A stretch of DNA of 46,698 nt, from assembly GCA_003282435.1 (NCBI GenBank), contig QBZG01000009.1, positions 1 through 46,698 of the forward strand, in the 5' to 3' direction. The DNA comes from SAR116 cluster bacterium AG-335-B03 (GTDB taxonomy: Bacteria > Pseudomonadota > Alphaproteobacteria > Puniceispirillales > Marisalimonadaceae). Position 1 is the first letter of the stretch. Each line of letters starts with the position of its first letter. Of this stretch, positions 1-9,310 are shown in pieces. The notes under the pieces were generated by a model. The model made no database searches. It was not told the DNA's origin and worked only from the letters and a program-made list of their open reading frames with translations. The position numbers and the translations under genes were made by a program.

Positions 1-67
1 ATTTCAAGCTGTGGCTATTTTAATATTTGTGTGTCTTTTAATGTATAAGAGATATTCTAATGGTTAA
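1..67 (+). CDS. C-terminal end of a probable twin-TM HIG1-type membrane protein (partial)
   Basis: A reading frame enters from the left edge (first full codon at base 2) and stops with TAA at 65-67. It encodes a hydrophobic stretch (FQAVAILIFVCLLMYKR) followed by four residues. This looks like the last membrane helix of a small membrane protein. In many alphaproteobacteria a twin-transmembrane HIG1-domain protein precedes the corrinoid adenosyltransferase and etfBA genes, so that is the best guess from context. The frame overlaps the ATG of the next gene by 8 bases, which suggests translational coupling. Only about 21 residues are visible, so the family assignment is inference. Confidence 0.45.
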   Translation, partial: FQAVAILIFVCLLMYKRYSNG

Positions 68-653
68 ACTAAATAAAATTTACACTCGAACTGGTGACGA
101 TGGATCAACAGGCTTGACTGATGGGAGTCGAGTTCCTAAACATTCATCAAGGCCGCAGGCATATGGATCTGTAGATGAATTAAATTCGTCGTTGGGTCTG
201 GTTTATTTTTGTCTAAATAAAGATAATTCAAATCCCTTATCAGTTGAAATTAAGGATTTAATTAAAGAAATTCAAAATGACCTGTTTGATTTAGGTGCAG
301 ATCTTTCAACTCCTAAACTAAAAGGTAAACAAAAATATCCACCACTTAGAATTAAAAAAAGTCAAATTGATAAACTTGAAAAAAGAATAGACCACTATAA
401 TGCCGATTTGACAGCATTAAATTCATTTATTCTACCTGGTGGTTCAGAAGCTTCTTCTTTATTACATGTATCAAGAACAATTGCTAGAAGAGCTGAAAGA
501 GATACAAGTTTACTTTCAAGTGAAGAAGAAATCAACATGAAATCATTAACATATTTAAACAGGTTATCTGATTTATTGTTTGTTTTGTGTAGAGTTTTGA
601 ATGAAAATGGATTAAGAGATATATTGTGGATACCAGGTTTAAATCAAAAATAA
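60..653 (+). CDS. pduO: Cob(I)alamin adenosyltransferase, PduO type
   Basis: Transfers the 5'-deoxyadenosyl group of ATP to cob(I)alamin, making adenosylcobalamin in the cytoplasm. The 197-residue protein has the PduO-family N-terminal ATP-binding motif TRTGDDGSTGL (residues 9-19), VDELNS (38-43), FILPGG (123-128) and the helix motif SRTIARRAER (138-147). Length fits the family. It overlaps the end of the upstream membrane-protein gene and is followed 16-34 bases later by etfB, so the three probably form one transcript. The enzyme could serve either complete B12 synthesis or salvage; nothing here tells which. Confidence 0.93.
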   Translation: MVKLNKIYTRTGDDGSTGLTDGSRVPKHSSRPQAYGSVDELNSSLGLVYFCLNKDNSNPLSVEIKDLIKEIQNDLFDLGADLSTPKLKGKQKYPPLRIKKSQIDKLEKRIDHYNADLTALNSFILPGGSEASSLLHVSRTIARRAERDTSLLSSEEEINMKSLTYLNRLSDLLFVLCRVLNENGLRDILWIPGLNQK

Positions 654-687
654 TTTATAACAGATAGATGTGAAAAAGGAGTTTAAC

Positions 688-1437
688 TTGAAAGTCTTAG
701 TACCTGTAAAAAGAGTTGTTGACTATAACGTCAAGGTTAGAGTTAAAAGCGATAAATCCGGCGTGGAATTAGATAATGTAAAAATGTCAATGAACCCTTT
801 CGATGAAATTGCTGTTGAAGAAGCTTTAAGACTCAAAGAAAAGGGAATAGCTACTGAGGTAATTGCTATCTCAATTGGACCAACTCAAGTTCAAGAAACT
901 ATTAGGAATGCTCTTGCCATGGGTGCTGACTCCGGAATTTTTATAGAAGCTACAAATACTCTTGAGCCTCTTAACATAGCTAAAATTATTTCATCTGTAG
1001 CTAAGAAGGAAAGTATAGATCTAATGATTTTAGGGAAACAGGCTATAGATGATGATATGAATGCTACTGGACAAATGATTGCTGCTTTACTTGGTTGGCC
1101 ACAGGCTACTTTTGCAAGTAAAGTTGAGATTTCAGACAAAAAAGCAGTTGTAAGTCGTGAAGTTGACGGAGGTATAGAAAATATAGAAGTTGCACTACCT
1201 GCTGTGATCAGTACAGATTTAAGATTAAATGAACCAAGGTATGCAAGCCTTCCAAATATTATGAAAGCAAAGAAGAAACCAATAAATCAAATTCAAGTTG
1301 ATGAGCTGAATTTAAAAATTGAACAAAGGCTAGATATTTTGAAAGTTGAAGAACCTACAAAACGTCAATCTGGGATTATGTTAAAAACAGTTGAAGAGCT
1401 AGTTGACAAATTAAAAAACGAAGCAAAAGTAATATAA
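688..1437 (+). CDS. etfB: Electron transfer flavoprotein, beta subunit
   Basis: Beta subunit of the soluble ETF heterodimer, which carries electrons from acyl-CoA and other dehydrogenases to ETF-ubiquinone oxidoreductase. The conserved N-terminus begins [13 protein letters not shown], and the beta signature region is present with DGG-IE followed by [23 protein letters not shown] place the start at the TTG at 688, which has AAAAAGGAG (673-681) six bases upstream and gives the family's usual 249 residues. A GTG at 670 in the same frame would add six unconserved residues and lies upstream of that Shine-Dalgarno. etfA follows after 18 bases. Confidence 0.95.
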   Translation: MKVLVPVKRVVDYNVKVRVKSDKSGVELDNVKMSMNPFDEIAVEEALRLKEKGIATEVIAISIGPTQVQETIRNALAMGADSGIFIEATNTLEPLNIAKIISSVAKKESIDLMILGKQAIDDDMNATGQMIAALLGWPQATFASKVEISDKKAVVSREVDGGIENIEVALPAVISTDLRLNEPRYASLPNIMKAKKKPINQIQVDELNLKIEQRLDILKVEEPTKRQSGIMLKTVEELVDKLKNEAKVI

Positions 1438-1455
1438 ATAGTATGAGGTTAAAAA

Positions 1456-2385
1456 ATGAATATTCTTGTTATAGCAGAACACAATAATACTGACTTATTG
1501 CCCGCGACTTTACATACCGTAAATGCTGCTAAACAACTTGGCAGTACAGATTTATTAGTAATTGGTTATAATTGCAAAGATGTAGTTGACGCTGGAAGTA
1601 AAATCGAAAGTGTTAATCAAGTTATATTTTCTAATGACGCTATTTATGAAAAACCCCTAGCTGAAAATACAAGTCTTTTAATTAAGTCTATTGCGAATGA
1701 TTATACGCATATTTTGTTTGCAAGCACAGCAAATGGAAAAAACACAGCACCACGCTTAGCAGCATTGTTAGACGTAATGATTATTCCAGATATAATTGAA
1801 ATTATTGATCATGAAACTTTTAAAAGACCAATATATGCAGGTAACGCTATTGCGACATGTAAAAGTAGTGATGCCTGTAAAATTATAACTGTAAGAACTA
1901 CAGCTTTTGAGAAAGCTACATTAACTAACAAACAAGCTAAAATAGTGTCTGCCGACCCTTCTAAAAACACTAACTTAGCAAAATATATAAGCTCTGAACT
2001 TTCAAAAAATGAACGTCCTGAATTAACTGCAGCTGATATCGTTGTCTCAGGCGGAAGAGGACTAGGATCCAGTGAAAATTTTAAAGTTCTTGAAAAATTA
2101 GCAGATAAACTAGGCGCGGCCATGGGGGCCAGTAGAGCCGCTGTAGACGCAGGCTATGTTCCAAATGATTGGCAGGTAGGTCAAACTGGTAAAGTTGTAG
2201 CACCTAATTTATATATTGCAGCTGGAATATCTGGTGCAATACAACATTTAGCAGGGATGAAAGATAGTAAAGTTATAGTAGCTATAAATAAAGATGAAGA
2301 AGCTCCCATCTTTACAGTGTCTGATTATGGACTTTCTAATGATTTATTTAAGGCGGTACCAGAAATGGAAAAGCTAATTAAGTAA
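1456..2385 (+). CDS. etfA: Electron transfer flavoprotein, alpha subunit (FAD-binding)
   Basis: Alpha subunit of ETF, which binds the FAD. The 309-residue protein ends with the classic FAD domain: GGRGLGS near residue 197, then ADKLGAAMGASRAAVDAG, the QVGQTGKVVAPNLYIAAGISGA stretch (broken here by description only), and an IVAINKDEEAPIF segment. A GAGG Shine-Dalgarno (around 1444-1447) precedes the ATG. Its last 12 bases overlap the end of the convergent thioredoxin-like gene, leaving no room for a separate terminator between them. Upstream etfB is its partner. Confidence 0.95.
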   Translation: MNILVIAEHNNTDLLPATLHTVNAAKQLGSTDLLVIGYNCKDVVDAGSKIESVNQVIFSNDAIYEKPLAENTSLLIKSIANDYTHILFASTANGKNTAPRLAALLDVMIIPDIIEIIDHETFKRPIYAGNAIATCKSSDACKIITVRTTAFEKATLTNKQAKIVSADPSKNTNLAKYISSELSKNERPELTAADIVVSGGRGLGSSENFKVLEKLADKLGAAMGASRAAVDAGYVPNDWQVGQTGKVVAPNLYIAAGISGAIQHLAGMKDSKVIVAINKDEEAPIFTVSDYGLSNDLFKAVPEMEKLIK

Positions 2386-2907
2386 ATTTACTATTTCTTT
2401 TACTACTTTGTCTTTTGACCATTTTAAAATGCCCTCATGCTTTGATATAACTAAGCCTGTTTTATCAACTAATATAGTTGTAGGGACTCCTCTTAACTTC
2501 ATCGCTTTAAAAATACTCATTTCTTCATCAAAAAAATGAGTTAAATTGGATGCACCATTTGTTAATAGAAATTTGACTTGATCTTTAACATTTTTTTTAT
2601 CTATTGAAATCGTTAACACATCAATTTTGTAATTTTCCAGTTTTTGGTCTAATAAACTAAGATCAGGAAGTTCTTTTTTGCAAGGAACACACCAAGTAGC
2701 CCAAAAATTTACTACATATCCATTTTTATCTAAATCTTTATTTAACTTTAAAATTATTGGTTTTTCTTTACTATTTAAAATAGTGAATGTAGGAAATTGT
2801 ATAGGATTTCTAAGTTTTTCTATATAATCAGCAGCAGAAGTATTATTACTTAAAATTAAAAAGTATAATATTAATAATATTTTTTTACTAAATTTTGATG
2901 TATTCAT
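2374..2907 (-). CDS. TlpA-family thiol:disulfide oxidoreductase (exported)
   Basis: Exported thioredoxin-fold protein of 177 residues. Residues 1-25 form a signal peptide or anchor with a plausible cleavage after NNTSA. The active site WCVPC has cysteines at 73 and 76, in the context FWATWCVPCKKELP, and a cis-proline segment RGVPTTILVDKTG follows. In related bacteria such proteins reduce disulfides in the periplasm, for example during cytochrome c maturation. The real substrate here is unknown. It is divergent from argH across a 50-base gap, a common alphaproteobacterial arrangement, and its 3' end overlaps etfA. Confidence 0.85.
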   Translation of the reverse strand: MNTSKFSKKILLILYFLILSNNTSAADYIEKLRNPIQFPTFTILNSKEKPIILKLNKDLDKNGYVVNFWATWCVPCKKELPDLSLLDQKLENYKIDVLTISIDKKNVKDQVKFLLTNGASNLTHFFDEEMSIFKAMKLRGVPTTILVDKTGLVISKHEGILKWSKDKVVKEIVNLLN

Positions 2908-2957
2908 ATTAATAGTCGTTTGAGTGATAGTTTGCAGTAGTCCAATATAGATTAAAA

Positions 2958-4352
2958 ATGAAAAAAAGTAATAGTAAAATATGGGGTGGAAGATTTTTAG
3001 CTCCTACCGATGAAATAATGGAAGAGTTTAATTCTTCTATTCAATTTGATAGAATTTTATATATTGAAGATATCGAAGGATCCATAGCCCATTCTGAAAT
3101 GCTTTCAAAACAAAATATTATTTCAAAAGATGAATTGGAATTAATTAAATCAGGCTTGAAACAAATAGAAATAGAAATATCCAATAATGAATTTAATTTT
3201 TCAGTTAAACTGGAAGATATTCATATGAACATTGAAAATAGATTAATTGAAATAATTGGTGAGGCAGGTAAAAAATTACACACCGCTCGATCACGAAATG
3301 ATCAAGTTGCCACTGATATTAAATTATGGCTAAGAAAAAGAATAGACCAAATTGAACTTAGTCTTAAAAGTTTACAAAGAACACTAATTGAAAAATCAGA
3401 AATTTATTATGATCTCCTCATGCCAGGATATACTCATCTACAAGTTGGGCAGCCAGTTACATTTGGACATTATTTGCTCGCCTATGTGGAAATGCTTGGA
3501 AGAGACAGGGGCAGATTAAGTGACTGTAGGAAAAGATTGAATGAATTGCCTTTAGGCTCTGCGGCATTAGCAGGTACAAGTTATCCGATAGATAGACATT
3601 TTGTTGCTCAAAAACTTGATTTTAGCAAACCGACAGAAAATTCCATGGATTCTGTATCAGATAGAGATTTTGCAATTGAATTTATGTCGTCTTCATCCTT
3701 GATAGCTATTCACTTATCAAGATTAGCCGAAGAGTTAGTAATCTGGTCCTCAGATAGGTTTAATTTTGTTAAACTGCCTGAAAGCTACACTACTGGATCA
3801 AGTATAATGCCACAAAAAAGAAACCCTGATGCGGCTGAATTAATAAGAGCAAAGCCTGGAAGAATATTTGGTAATTTACTTAGCTTAATGACAGTCCTTA
3901 AAGGCCTTCCAATGACCTATGGTAAAGATATGCAAGAAGATAAAGAACCAATTTTCGATTCTGCAAAAACTATTGAATTATGCATTATAAATATGGAAGG
4001 AATGATTAAAAATCTTGAACCTGTCCCTGACAAAATGATGGAAGCTCTTCAAAAAGGTTTCCCAACTGCAACAGATTTTGCAGACTATTTAGTAAGAAAT
4101 CTTGAAATACCTTTTAGGGACGCACATCATTTAACTGGTAAAATTGTTTTATTAGCTGAAAAAAAAGAAGTTACTTTAGAGAATTTAACAATAGAAGAAA
4201 TTCAAACTATAGTTCCAAATGTTGATATTTCGATATTAGATATTCTTAAAATAGAAAGTTCTGTTTCTAAAAGAACCTCATACGGCGGAACTGCACCAGA
4301 CAATGTTTTACGAGCAATTAAAAAAGCTAAACAAAGGTTCTTAAAGGATTAA
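2958..4352 (+). CDS. argH: Argininosuccinate lyase
   Basis: Last step of arginine biosynthesis: splits argininosuccinate into arginine and fumarate. The 464-residue length is normal. The fumarase/lyase superfamily signature GSSIMPQKRNPD lies at residues 280-291, HTARSRNDQ at 108-116, and the TH pair supplying the catalytic base at 159-160. The N-terminus IWGGRF is typical. lptM begins 3 bases after the stop codon and lysA follows, so the three are likely one operon. Confidence 0.97.
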   Translation: MKKSNSKIWGGRFLAPTDEIMEEFNSSIQFDRILYIEDIEGSIAHSEMLSKQNIISKDELELIKSGLKQIEIEISNNEFNFSVKLEDIHMNIENRLIEIIGEAGKKLHTARSRNDQVATDIKLWLRKRIDQIELSLKSLQRTLIEKSEIYYDLLMPGYTHLQVGQPVTFGHYLLAYVEMLGRDRGRLSDCRKRLNELPLGSAALAGTSYPIDRHFVAQKLDFSKPTENSMDSVSDRDFAIEFMSSSSLIAIHLSRLAEELVIWSSDRFNFVKLPESYTTGSSIMPQKRNPDAAELIRAKPGRIFGNLLSLMTVLKGLPMTYGKDMQEDKEPIFDSAKTIELCIINMEGMIKNLEPVPDKMMEALQKGFPTATDFADYLVRNLEIPFRDAHHLTGKIVLLAEKKEVTLENLTIEEIQTIVPNVDISILDILKIESSVSKRTSYGGTAPDNVLRAIKKAKQRFLKD

Positions 4353-4355
4353 AAT

Positions 4356-4469
4356 ATGAAGTTTAGAGCTATAATTTTATTAATTTTATTTTTTTTAGTA
4401 TTTTCATTTAATGGATGTGGAAGGAAAGACGATCCGTTAAAACCATCACAAATAATTTCAAAACAATAG
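4356..4469 (+). CDS. lptM: LptM-type small lipoprotein
   Basis: A 37-codon gene that is easily missed. It has a basic start MKFR, a hydrophobic segment of about 14 residues, a lipobox FNGC with the lipidated cysteine at position 21, and then GRKDDPLKP. The short mature peptide matches the LptM (formerly YifL) pattern of CG-x-K-x-PL-x-P. In E. coli LptM helps maturation of the LptD/E lipopolysaccharide translocon at the outer membrane. Its position between argH and lysA is common in alphaproteobacteria. It begins 3 bases after the argH stop and ends 8 bases before lysA. Confidence 0.8.
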   Translation: MKFRAIILLILFFLVFSFNGCGRKDDPLKPSQIISKQ

Positions 4470-4477
4470 ATTCCATT

Positions 4478-5740
4478 ATGCATAAAATTGGATTTTATAG
4501 AGATGGAAATGGTGAATTAAATATTCAAGGTATTAAAATTACTTCCTTGGCAGAGAAGTATGGGACACCATTTTTTATATATGATGCAGGTCTAATGAAA
4601 GAACGTTATAATACTTTTTTTGATACCATAAAGGAAGTTCAGGGAAATATTCATTATGCTGTAAAAGCAAATGACGCTTTAAGTGTTATAAGCTACTTTG
4701 CAAAATTAGGCTGTGGAGCAGATATAGTTTCAATAGGGGAATTTGAAAAATGTATTGCAGCGGGAATGCCACCACAAAAAATTATATTTTCTGGTGTAGG
4801 TAAGGATAACCACGAAATTGAGTTAGCTTTAAAAAATGATATTTTACAATTCAACATAGAGTCAGAGGAGGAATTAAACGACATTTCTGCAATTGCCTCT
4901 AGGCTTAAGCTGACTGCTAACATATGTTTGAGAGTCAATCCTGACATAGCTCCTAAAACTCATAAGAAAATATCAACTGGTGAAAAAGAAACTAAATTTG
5001 GTATAGATTTCCAAAATGTAAAATCAATTTACAAAAAGCTTCATCAATTGGACTATATAAATCCAGTTGGTTTAGGGGTGCATATAGGATCACAAATATT
5101 TGATTTTAATTTTTTTCATAGAGCATATTTAAATCTTAAAAATTTAGCTGATGAACTCAGATTAAGTGGATACACAGTGCCCACTTTGGATTTAGGCGGT
5201 GGAATTGGAATAAATTATAATAATAGTTCAGAACCTGATTTTAATAATTATAAGAAGATCATCTTAGATTTGTTTAAAGGATCTGACTACGGTCTAAGTT
5301 TCGAACCTGGAAGAAGCCTAATTGCTGAAGCAGGGATCCTAATTACCAAAGTGATAAGAAATAAAAAAACCAAAGAAAAAAATTTTATTATTGTTGATGC
5401 TGCAATGAATAATTTAATTAGACCTACTTTATATGACGCATATCATAAAATTGAAACCGTCAAGAAAACCAGTAATACTGAAATTATCGCTGACATAGTT
5501 GGACCAATTTGTGAGACTGGAGATTTTTTTGCCTTGGACAGGAAAATAGGTAAAGTTGATACAGAAGATCTGTTAGCTATTAGGACAACTGGTGCTTATT
5601 CATCAGTGATGAGATCAAACTATAATGCAAGGAAAGATGCAATAGAAGTTATGATTTATAAAGAAAAGGATTTTCAGATAAGAAAAGATGAGACTATAAG
5701 AGATATTATCACCAAAGAAGAAATAATTATCTTTGATTAG
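4478..5740 (+). CDS. lysA: Diaminopimelate decarboxylase
   Basis: Final step of lysine synthesis: PLP-dependent decarboxylation of meso-diaminopimelate. The PLP lysine sits in HYAVKAND (Lys63). GGGIGI and EPGRSLIAEAG form the phosphate-binding region, and GPICETGDFFA and GAYSSVMRSNYN complete the fold-type III active site. The frame is open from 4415, but I start at ATG 4478 (MHKIGFYRDG), giving 420 residues, because the extra upstream residues are unconserved and overlap lptM. Its last 4 bases overlap the convergent zinc-ribbon gene. Confidence 0.95.
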   Translation: MHKIGFYRDGNGELNIQGIKITSLAEKYGTPFFIYDAGLMKERYNTFFDTIKEVQGNIHYAVKANDALSVISYFAKLGCGADIVSIGEFEKCIAAGMPPQKIIFSGVGKDNHEIELALKNDILQFNIESEEELNDISAIASRLKLTANICLRVNPDIAPKTHKKISTGEKETKFGIDFQNVKSIYKKLHQLDYINPVGLGVHIGSQIFDFNFFHRAYLNLKNLADELRLSGYTVPTLDLGGGIGINYNNSSEPDFNNYKKIILDLFKGSDYGLSFEPGRSLIAEAGILITKVIRNKKTKEKNFIIVDAAMNNLIRPTLYDAYHKIETVKKTSNTEIIADIVGPICETGDFFALDRKIGKVDTEDLLAIRTTGAYSSVMRSNYNARKDAIEVMIYKEKDFQIRKDETIRDIITKEEIIIFD

Positions 5741-6609
5741 AGATCATAAATCTTTTTTAATAATGTCGCTTTTACGCTTATATTTTCTTTTTTAGTCTGT
5801 ATTTCTAAAATTTCGCTGAATTTTATCTCAGCAAGAGGAACTATTATCTTATCATTTAGAGTTAAAACCTTTTCTAAAATAATTTTTCTATCTTCCCTTA
5901 TAGCTAAAATTTTAACTTTAGGGACTAATATTGGTCTGTTAGAAGTATTTTTTATTGTTCCCACAAACCTAACTTGTTCATTTTGAACGGTTGCTACAAA
6001 GTTAATCATTTTTAAATGATTAAGATCAGCAAATATTGGTAATTTAATATAGTTTAATAATTCATTCAATTTGTATTCATAATTTTTGGTATATTTTGGA
6101 AAATATAAAAAACTGTAACTTAACAAAACAGACCTAAAAAATAATAGAGCAGAAAACAATCCTATTATTAACAATAAAATGAACGGAATAAAATTTTCTT
6201 TTGTAGAAGGATTGATGTTTTTAACTTTATTTTTCTGTTTAACTTCAATTGAGCTGTCTTTTTTAGCCTTTAAAGCTGATAATTCTGAAGCTATTTCAGA
6301 AACACTTTTATTTTTTTGTTCTAATACAGGATTATTTTTGGAAGACATGTTTTTTGTTTTATCTTCTACAACTGATTTTATTGAGGCTAGTTCATGCTTA
6401 ACTTGTTCAGACTTATTTTTAAACATAACATTTTTTAATACGAGGTTTTTTTTGTCTTTAGTGATACTCTTGTCAGATTTTTTATTAACAATTGATGAAA
6501 CACTCCATTTTTCATTACAAACACTACATCTGAGCCATCGAATCTTTTTTGATAAGATATTCTCATCAATGTCAAATACTGTTCCACATGAATTACATGT
6601 TTCAAGCAT
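5737..6609 (-). CDS. MJ0042-type zinc-ribbon single-pass membrane protein
   Basis: The N-terminal zinc ribbon has cysteines at 5, 8, 28 and 31 (CNSC...CSVC), in the MJ0042 pattern. A Lys-rich, low-complexity linker follows, then one membrane helix at about residues 140-163, and a C-terminal beta-rich domain of about 120 residues resembling DUF3426. The start at 6609 (MLETCNSC) is preceded by GAGGA at 8 bases spacing and matches the family. An in-frame ATG at 6624 would add MRNLS and contains that Shine-Dalgarno. The function is not established. In other alphaproteobacteria it often sits beside ftsE-ftsX, which are not found here. Confidence 0.75.
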   Translation of the reverse strand: MLETCNSCGTVFDIDENILSKKIRWLRCSVCNEKWSVSSIVNKKSDKSITKDKKNLVLKNVMFKNKSEQVKHELASIKSVVEDKTKNMSSKNNPVLEQKNKSVSEIASELSALKAKKDSSIEVKQKNKVKNINPSTKENFIPFILLLIIGLFSALLFFRSVLLSYSFLYFPKYTKNYEYKLNELLNYIKLPIFADLNHLKMINFVATVQNEQVRFVGTIKNTSNRPILVPKVKILAIREDRKIILEKVLTLNDKIIVPLAEIKFSEILEIQTKKENISVKATLLKKIYDL

Positions 6610-6711
6610 AGATAAATTCCTCATATTTGATTAGAAATTTTCAATTATTGTATACTAACATAGCTTTTTTTGCCAACATGTTTAAAAAATTAAATAGTAA
6701 TGATTCAATAA

Positions 6712-7320
6712 ATGTTACGCTCTATATTTAAGACCATTTGTATTGTTTTGATATCTTCGATTTTAACATATTTTTTAATCGGATTAATTGAATATAAGGA
6801 TAAGATCTTATCAAACATAACATATATAAGTGAAAAAAATTTAAATATAGTTATTTTAACTGGTGGTACCAATAGAATTAAAGATGGATTAAAAATAGTC
6901 AATAAATTTGAAAAATCGTCTACATTTAACTCTAAAATACTTGTAAGTGGAACAGGCAAAGGTTTTACGAAAATGAGCTTAGCAAAAAATATAGATTTTG
7001 ATTTTAACTTGATTGAGTGTTGTATTGAACTTGATAGTATCTCGACAAACACTTATTCAAATGCTTTTGAAACTTTGAAATGGGTTAAAAAATATAATAT
7101 CAGTGAATTTATTTTAATTACTAGCAATTATCATATGCCAAGGGCTTTTCTTGAATTCAAATATAGAATGCCTAATTTAAAAATTCTCACTTATCCAATC
7201 ACACCAAAAAAGCATAATATAAACAATTGGTTAGGTTCGTTTCAAACTTTCTCTCTTGTCTTTTCTGAGTATTGCAAATTTCTTGTTGCTAACCTTAGGA
7301 TAATTTTTCAAAAGATGTAA
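6712..7320 (+). CDS. YdcF-family (DUF218) membrane-anchored protein
   Basis: A 202-residue protein with one N-terminal membrane helix (about residues 7-27) and a DUF218 domain. Visible motifs are VILTGGTNRIKDGL (47-60), a STNTYSNAFET segment and the SNYHMPRAFLEF segment with the conserved H and R. Members such as SanA and ElyC are linked to envelope integrity, but the reaction is unclear. It is divergent from the zinc-ribbon gene across about 100 bases and converges on tyrA with a 7-base gap. Confidence 0.8.
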   Translation: MLRSIFKTICIVLISSILTYFLIGLIEYKDKILSNITYISEKNLNIVILTGGTNRIKDGLKIVNKFEKSSTFNSKILVSGTGKGFTKMSLAKNIDFDFNLIECCIELDSISTNTYSNAFETLKWVKKYNISEFILITSNYHMPRAFLEFKYRMPNLKILTYPITPKKHNINNWLGSFQTFSLVFSEYCKFLVANLRIIFQKM

Positions 7321-7327
7321 CATTTTA

Positions 7328-8206
7328 TTAAATTTGCCCAGCTTCAATAATTTTTTTTCGAATTGACCTAGTTCTCGAAAAAAAAGAATGTAATTTATCT
7401 CCATCCTTTTTTCTTATTGCTTTTTGTAAATCTGACAAATCTTCGTTGAACCTCTGAAGCATTTCAAGAACTGCATCTGAGTTATTAAGAAAAACATCTC
7501 TCCACATTATAGGATCTGAAGATGCTATTCTGGTAAAATCTCTAAAGCCTGACGCAGAAAATTTAATTACGTCATTTTTTAGATCAGTTTCAAGATCAGA
7601 TGCCGTTCCAACAATTGTATAAGCGATGAGATGAGGTAAATGAGAAGTGATTGCTAGAATTTTATCATGATACTCTGTATTAACGATTTCTACAATTGAG
7701 CCTAGTTTTTGAAAGAAATTAATTAACTTTTTTGTCTCATTGGTTTGTTTATCGTGAACTATCAACCAATATCTATTTTCAAAAAGAGAACTAAAACCTG
7801 ATTTTGGACCAGAATATTCGGTACCTGCTAATGGGTGTGACGGTATAAAATAGACATTATCAGGTATGTAGGGATTGACATCGTTTATAACCGACCTCTT
7901 AGTTGATCCCGTATCAGTAACTATAGTATTTTTTCTAAGAAATGGTGCTATCAAATTAGCAACTGTCTTCATTGAACCTACAGGTACAGCAAGAATTACT
8001 AAATCAGCCTCACTTACTGTATTTTCAATATCGTCACACACAAAGGTTGCAATCTTCATTTGCGAAACAATCTCTCTATGCTCAGGATTAACATCATATG
8101 CAAAAGTTACTAATTGATCCTCTTCTTTAGCCTTAATTGCGTGTAAAATTGACGTTCCAATTAAACCTAATCCTATAATTGAAACTTTTTTAAAATTTAA
8201 ATCCAT
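7328..8206 (-). CDS. tyrA: Prephenate/arogenate dehydrogenase
   Basis: NAD(P)-dependent oxidative decarboxylation of prephenate or arogenate in tyrosine synthesis. The Rossmann motif GLGLIG is at residues 12-17, IPSHPLAGTEYSGP at 121-134, and SHLPHLIAY further on. The 292-residue length fits the short monofunctional alphaproteobacterial form. Last gene of a leftward operon: chorismate mutase, hisC, tyrA. It starts 1 base after hisC ends, implying translational coupling. Which substrate it prefers, prephenate or arogenate, cannot be read from the sequence. Confidence 0.9.
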   Translation of the reverse strand: MDLNFKKVSIIGLGLIGTSILHAIKAKEEDQLVTFAYDVNPEHREIVSQMKIATFVCDDIENTVSEADLVILAVPVGSMKTVANLIAPFLRKNTIVTDTGSTKRSVINDVNPYIPDNVYFIPSHPLAGTEYSGPKSGFSSLFENRYWLIVHDKQTNETKKLINFFQKLGSIVEIVNTEYHDKILAITSHLPHLIAYTIVGTASDLETDLKNDVIKFSASGFRDFTRIASSDPIMWRDVFLNNSDAVLEMLQRFNEDLSDLQKAIRKKDGDKLHSFFSRTRSIRKKIIEAGQI

Positions 8207-8207
8207 T

Positions 8208-9296
8208 TTACTTATCTAAGAAATTTTTTAATTGTTTTATAAAAGTAATATTTTCTTCTTCATTACCTATAGAAACTCTTAAATAATTAGGTAAACTATA
8301 TGCGTTCATTCCTCTAACTAAGATTCCTTTTTCGGCTAAAAATTTTACAGCATTTTGAGCACTATAAAGGCCTTCTTTTGGAAATTTTATTAATAAAAAA
8401 TTAGTTACTGACGTTTGGAATTCTAAGTTCAATAATTTTAATTTTTTTTCAAACCAGCGCATCCACTCTAAATTATGTGAAACAGATTTTTCTTGGAATT
8501 CTATGTCTTTTATCGCTGCAATACCTGCTAACATAGCAGCAGTGTTTACACTAAATGGTCCTCTTACCTTCATAAGATTACTCAGAATATTTCCAGAACA
8601 ATATCCCCATCCTAATCTAAGAGAAGCTAAGCCGTGTAACTTAGAAAATGTCCTTAACATTATAACGTTTTCGTAGTTATCAACTAAACTACTTCCATCA
8701 ATATAATCATTGTTATTTATATATTCTGAATATGCTGCATCGTAAACCAACAATATATTAGAAGGTATTGATTTATGTAACCTAATTACTTCTTGTTTTG
8801 GAATAAAAGTACCAGTTGGGTTATTCGCATTAGCTAAAAAAATCACCTTAGTTTTTTTATTAATATTGGAAAGAATATTATCTACATTTGCTGTAAAACT
8901 AACATCTTTTGCTACAACACCCTTTGCTCCAGCAACCGAAATAGCTTGGGGAAATTGAAGAAAACCAAATTCTGTGTAGATGGCCTCATCACTGGGCTCC
9001 AAAAAAGCTTGGGAAATTATTGAAATTAACTCATCAGAACCATTTCCTAAAATAATTTTTTTCTTATCAAGGTTGTATCTATTTGCTATGGCACTTATTA
9101 AATCGTCGCTAACTTGAGGTGGATATCTATTCAAATTATGAGTGAAAGAATTTAGCACCTTTATAGCTTTCAATGATGTTCCTAACGCACTTTCATTTGC
9201 TGATAATCTAATCAGATTATTTATTTTGCTCTTACCAAAGTTTGGTTTGTAAGTCTCTAATTTTTCAATGCTTGGTTTAGCAGTAGGATTATTCAT
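8208..9296 (-). CDS. hisC: Histidinol-phosphate / aromatic aminotransferase
   Basis: PLP aminotransferase of fold type I, 362 residues. The SANES motif lies at 32-36, NNPTGTF at 158-164, DAAYSEY around 186, and the Schiff-base Lys219 in TFSKLHGLASLRLGW. The HisC family acts on imidazole acetol phosphate, and often also on aromatic keto acids. Its position between chorismate mutase and prephenate dehydrogenase suggests it does duty in phenylalanine/tyrosine synthesis, and it may be bifunctional. No other his gene is in the window. Confidence 0.9.
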   Translation of the reverse strand: MNNPTAKPSIEKLETYKPNFGKSKINNLIRLSANESALGTSLKAIKVLNSFTHNLNRYPPQVSDDLISAIANRYNLDKKKIILGNGSDELISIISQAFLEPSDEAIYTEFGFLQFPQAISVAGAKGVVAKDVSFTANVDNILSNINKKTKVIFLANANNPTGTFIPKQEVIRLHKSIPSNILLVYDAAYSEYINNNDYIDGSSLVDNYENVIMLRTFSKLHGLASLRLGWGYCSGNILSNLMKVRGPFSVNTAAMLAGIAAIKDIEFQEKSVSHNLEWMRWFEKKLKLLNLEFQTSVTNFLLIKFPKEGLYSAQNAVKFLAEKGILVRGMNAYSLPNYLRVSIGNEEENITFIKQLKNFLDK

Positions 9297-9310
9297 TGAT
9301 TACCCTATAA

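Noticed and set aside
6179-6634. Open frame of 151 codons on the plus strand opposite the zinc-ribbon gene
   Set aside because: The Phe/Leu/Ser-rich translation arises from the complement of the Lys-rich linker. The zinc-ribbon frame has a real motif and a good ribosome binding site.
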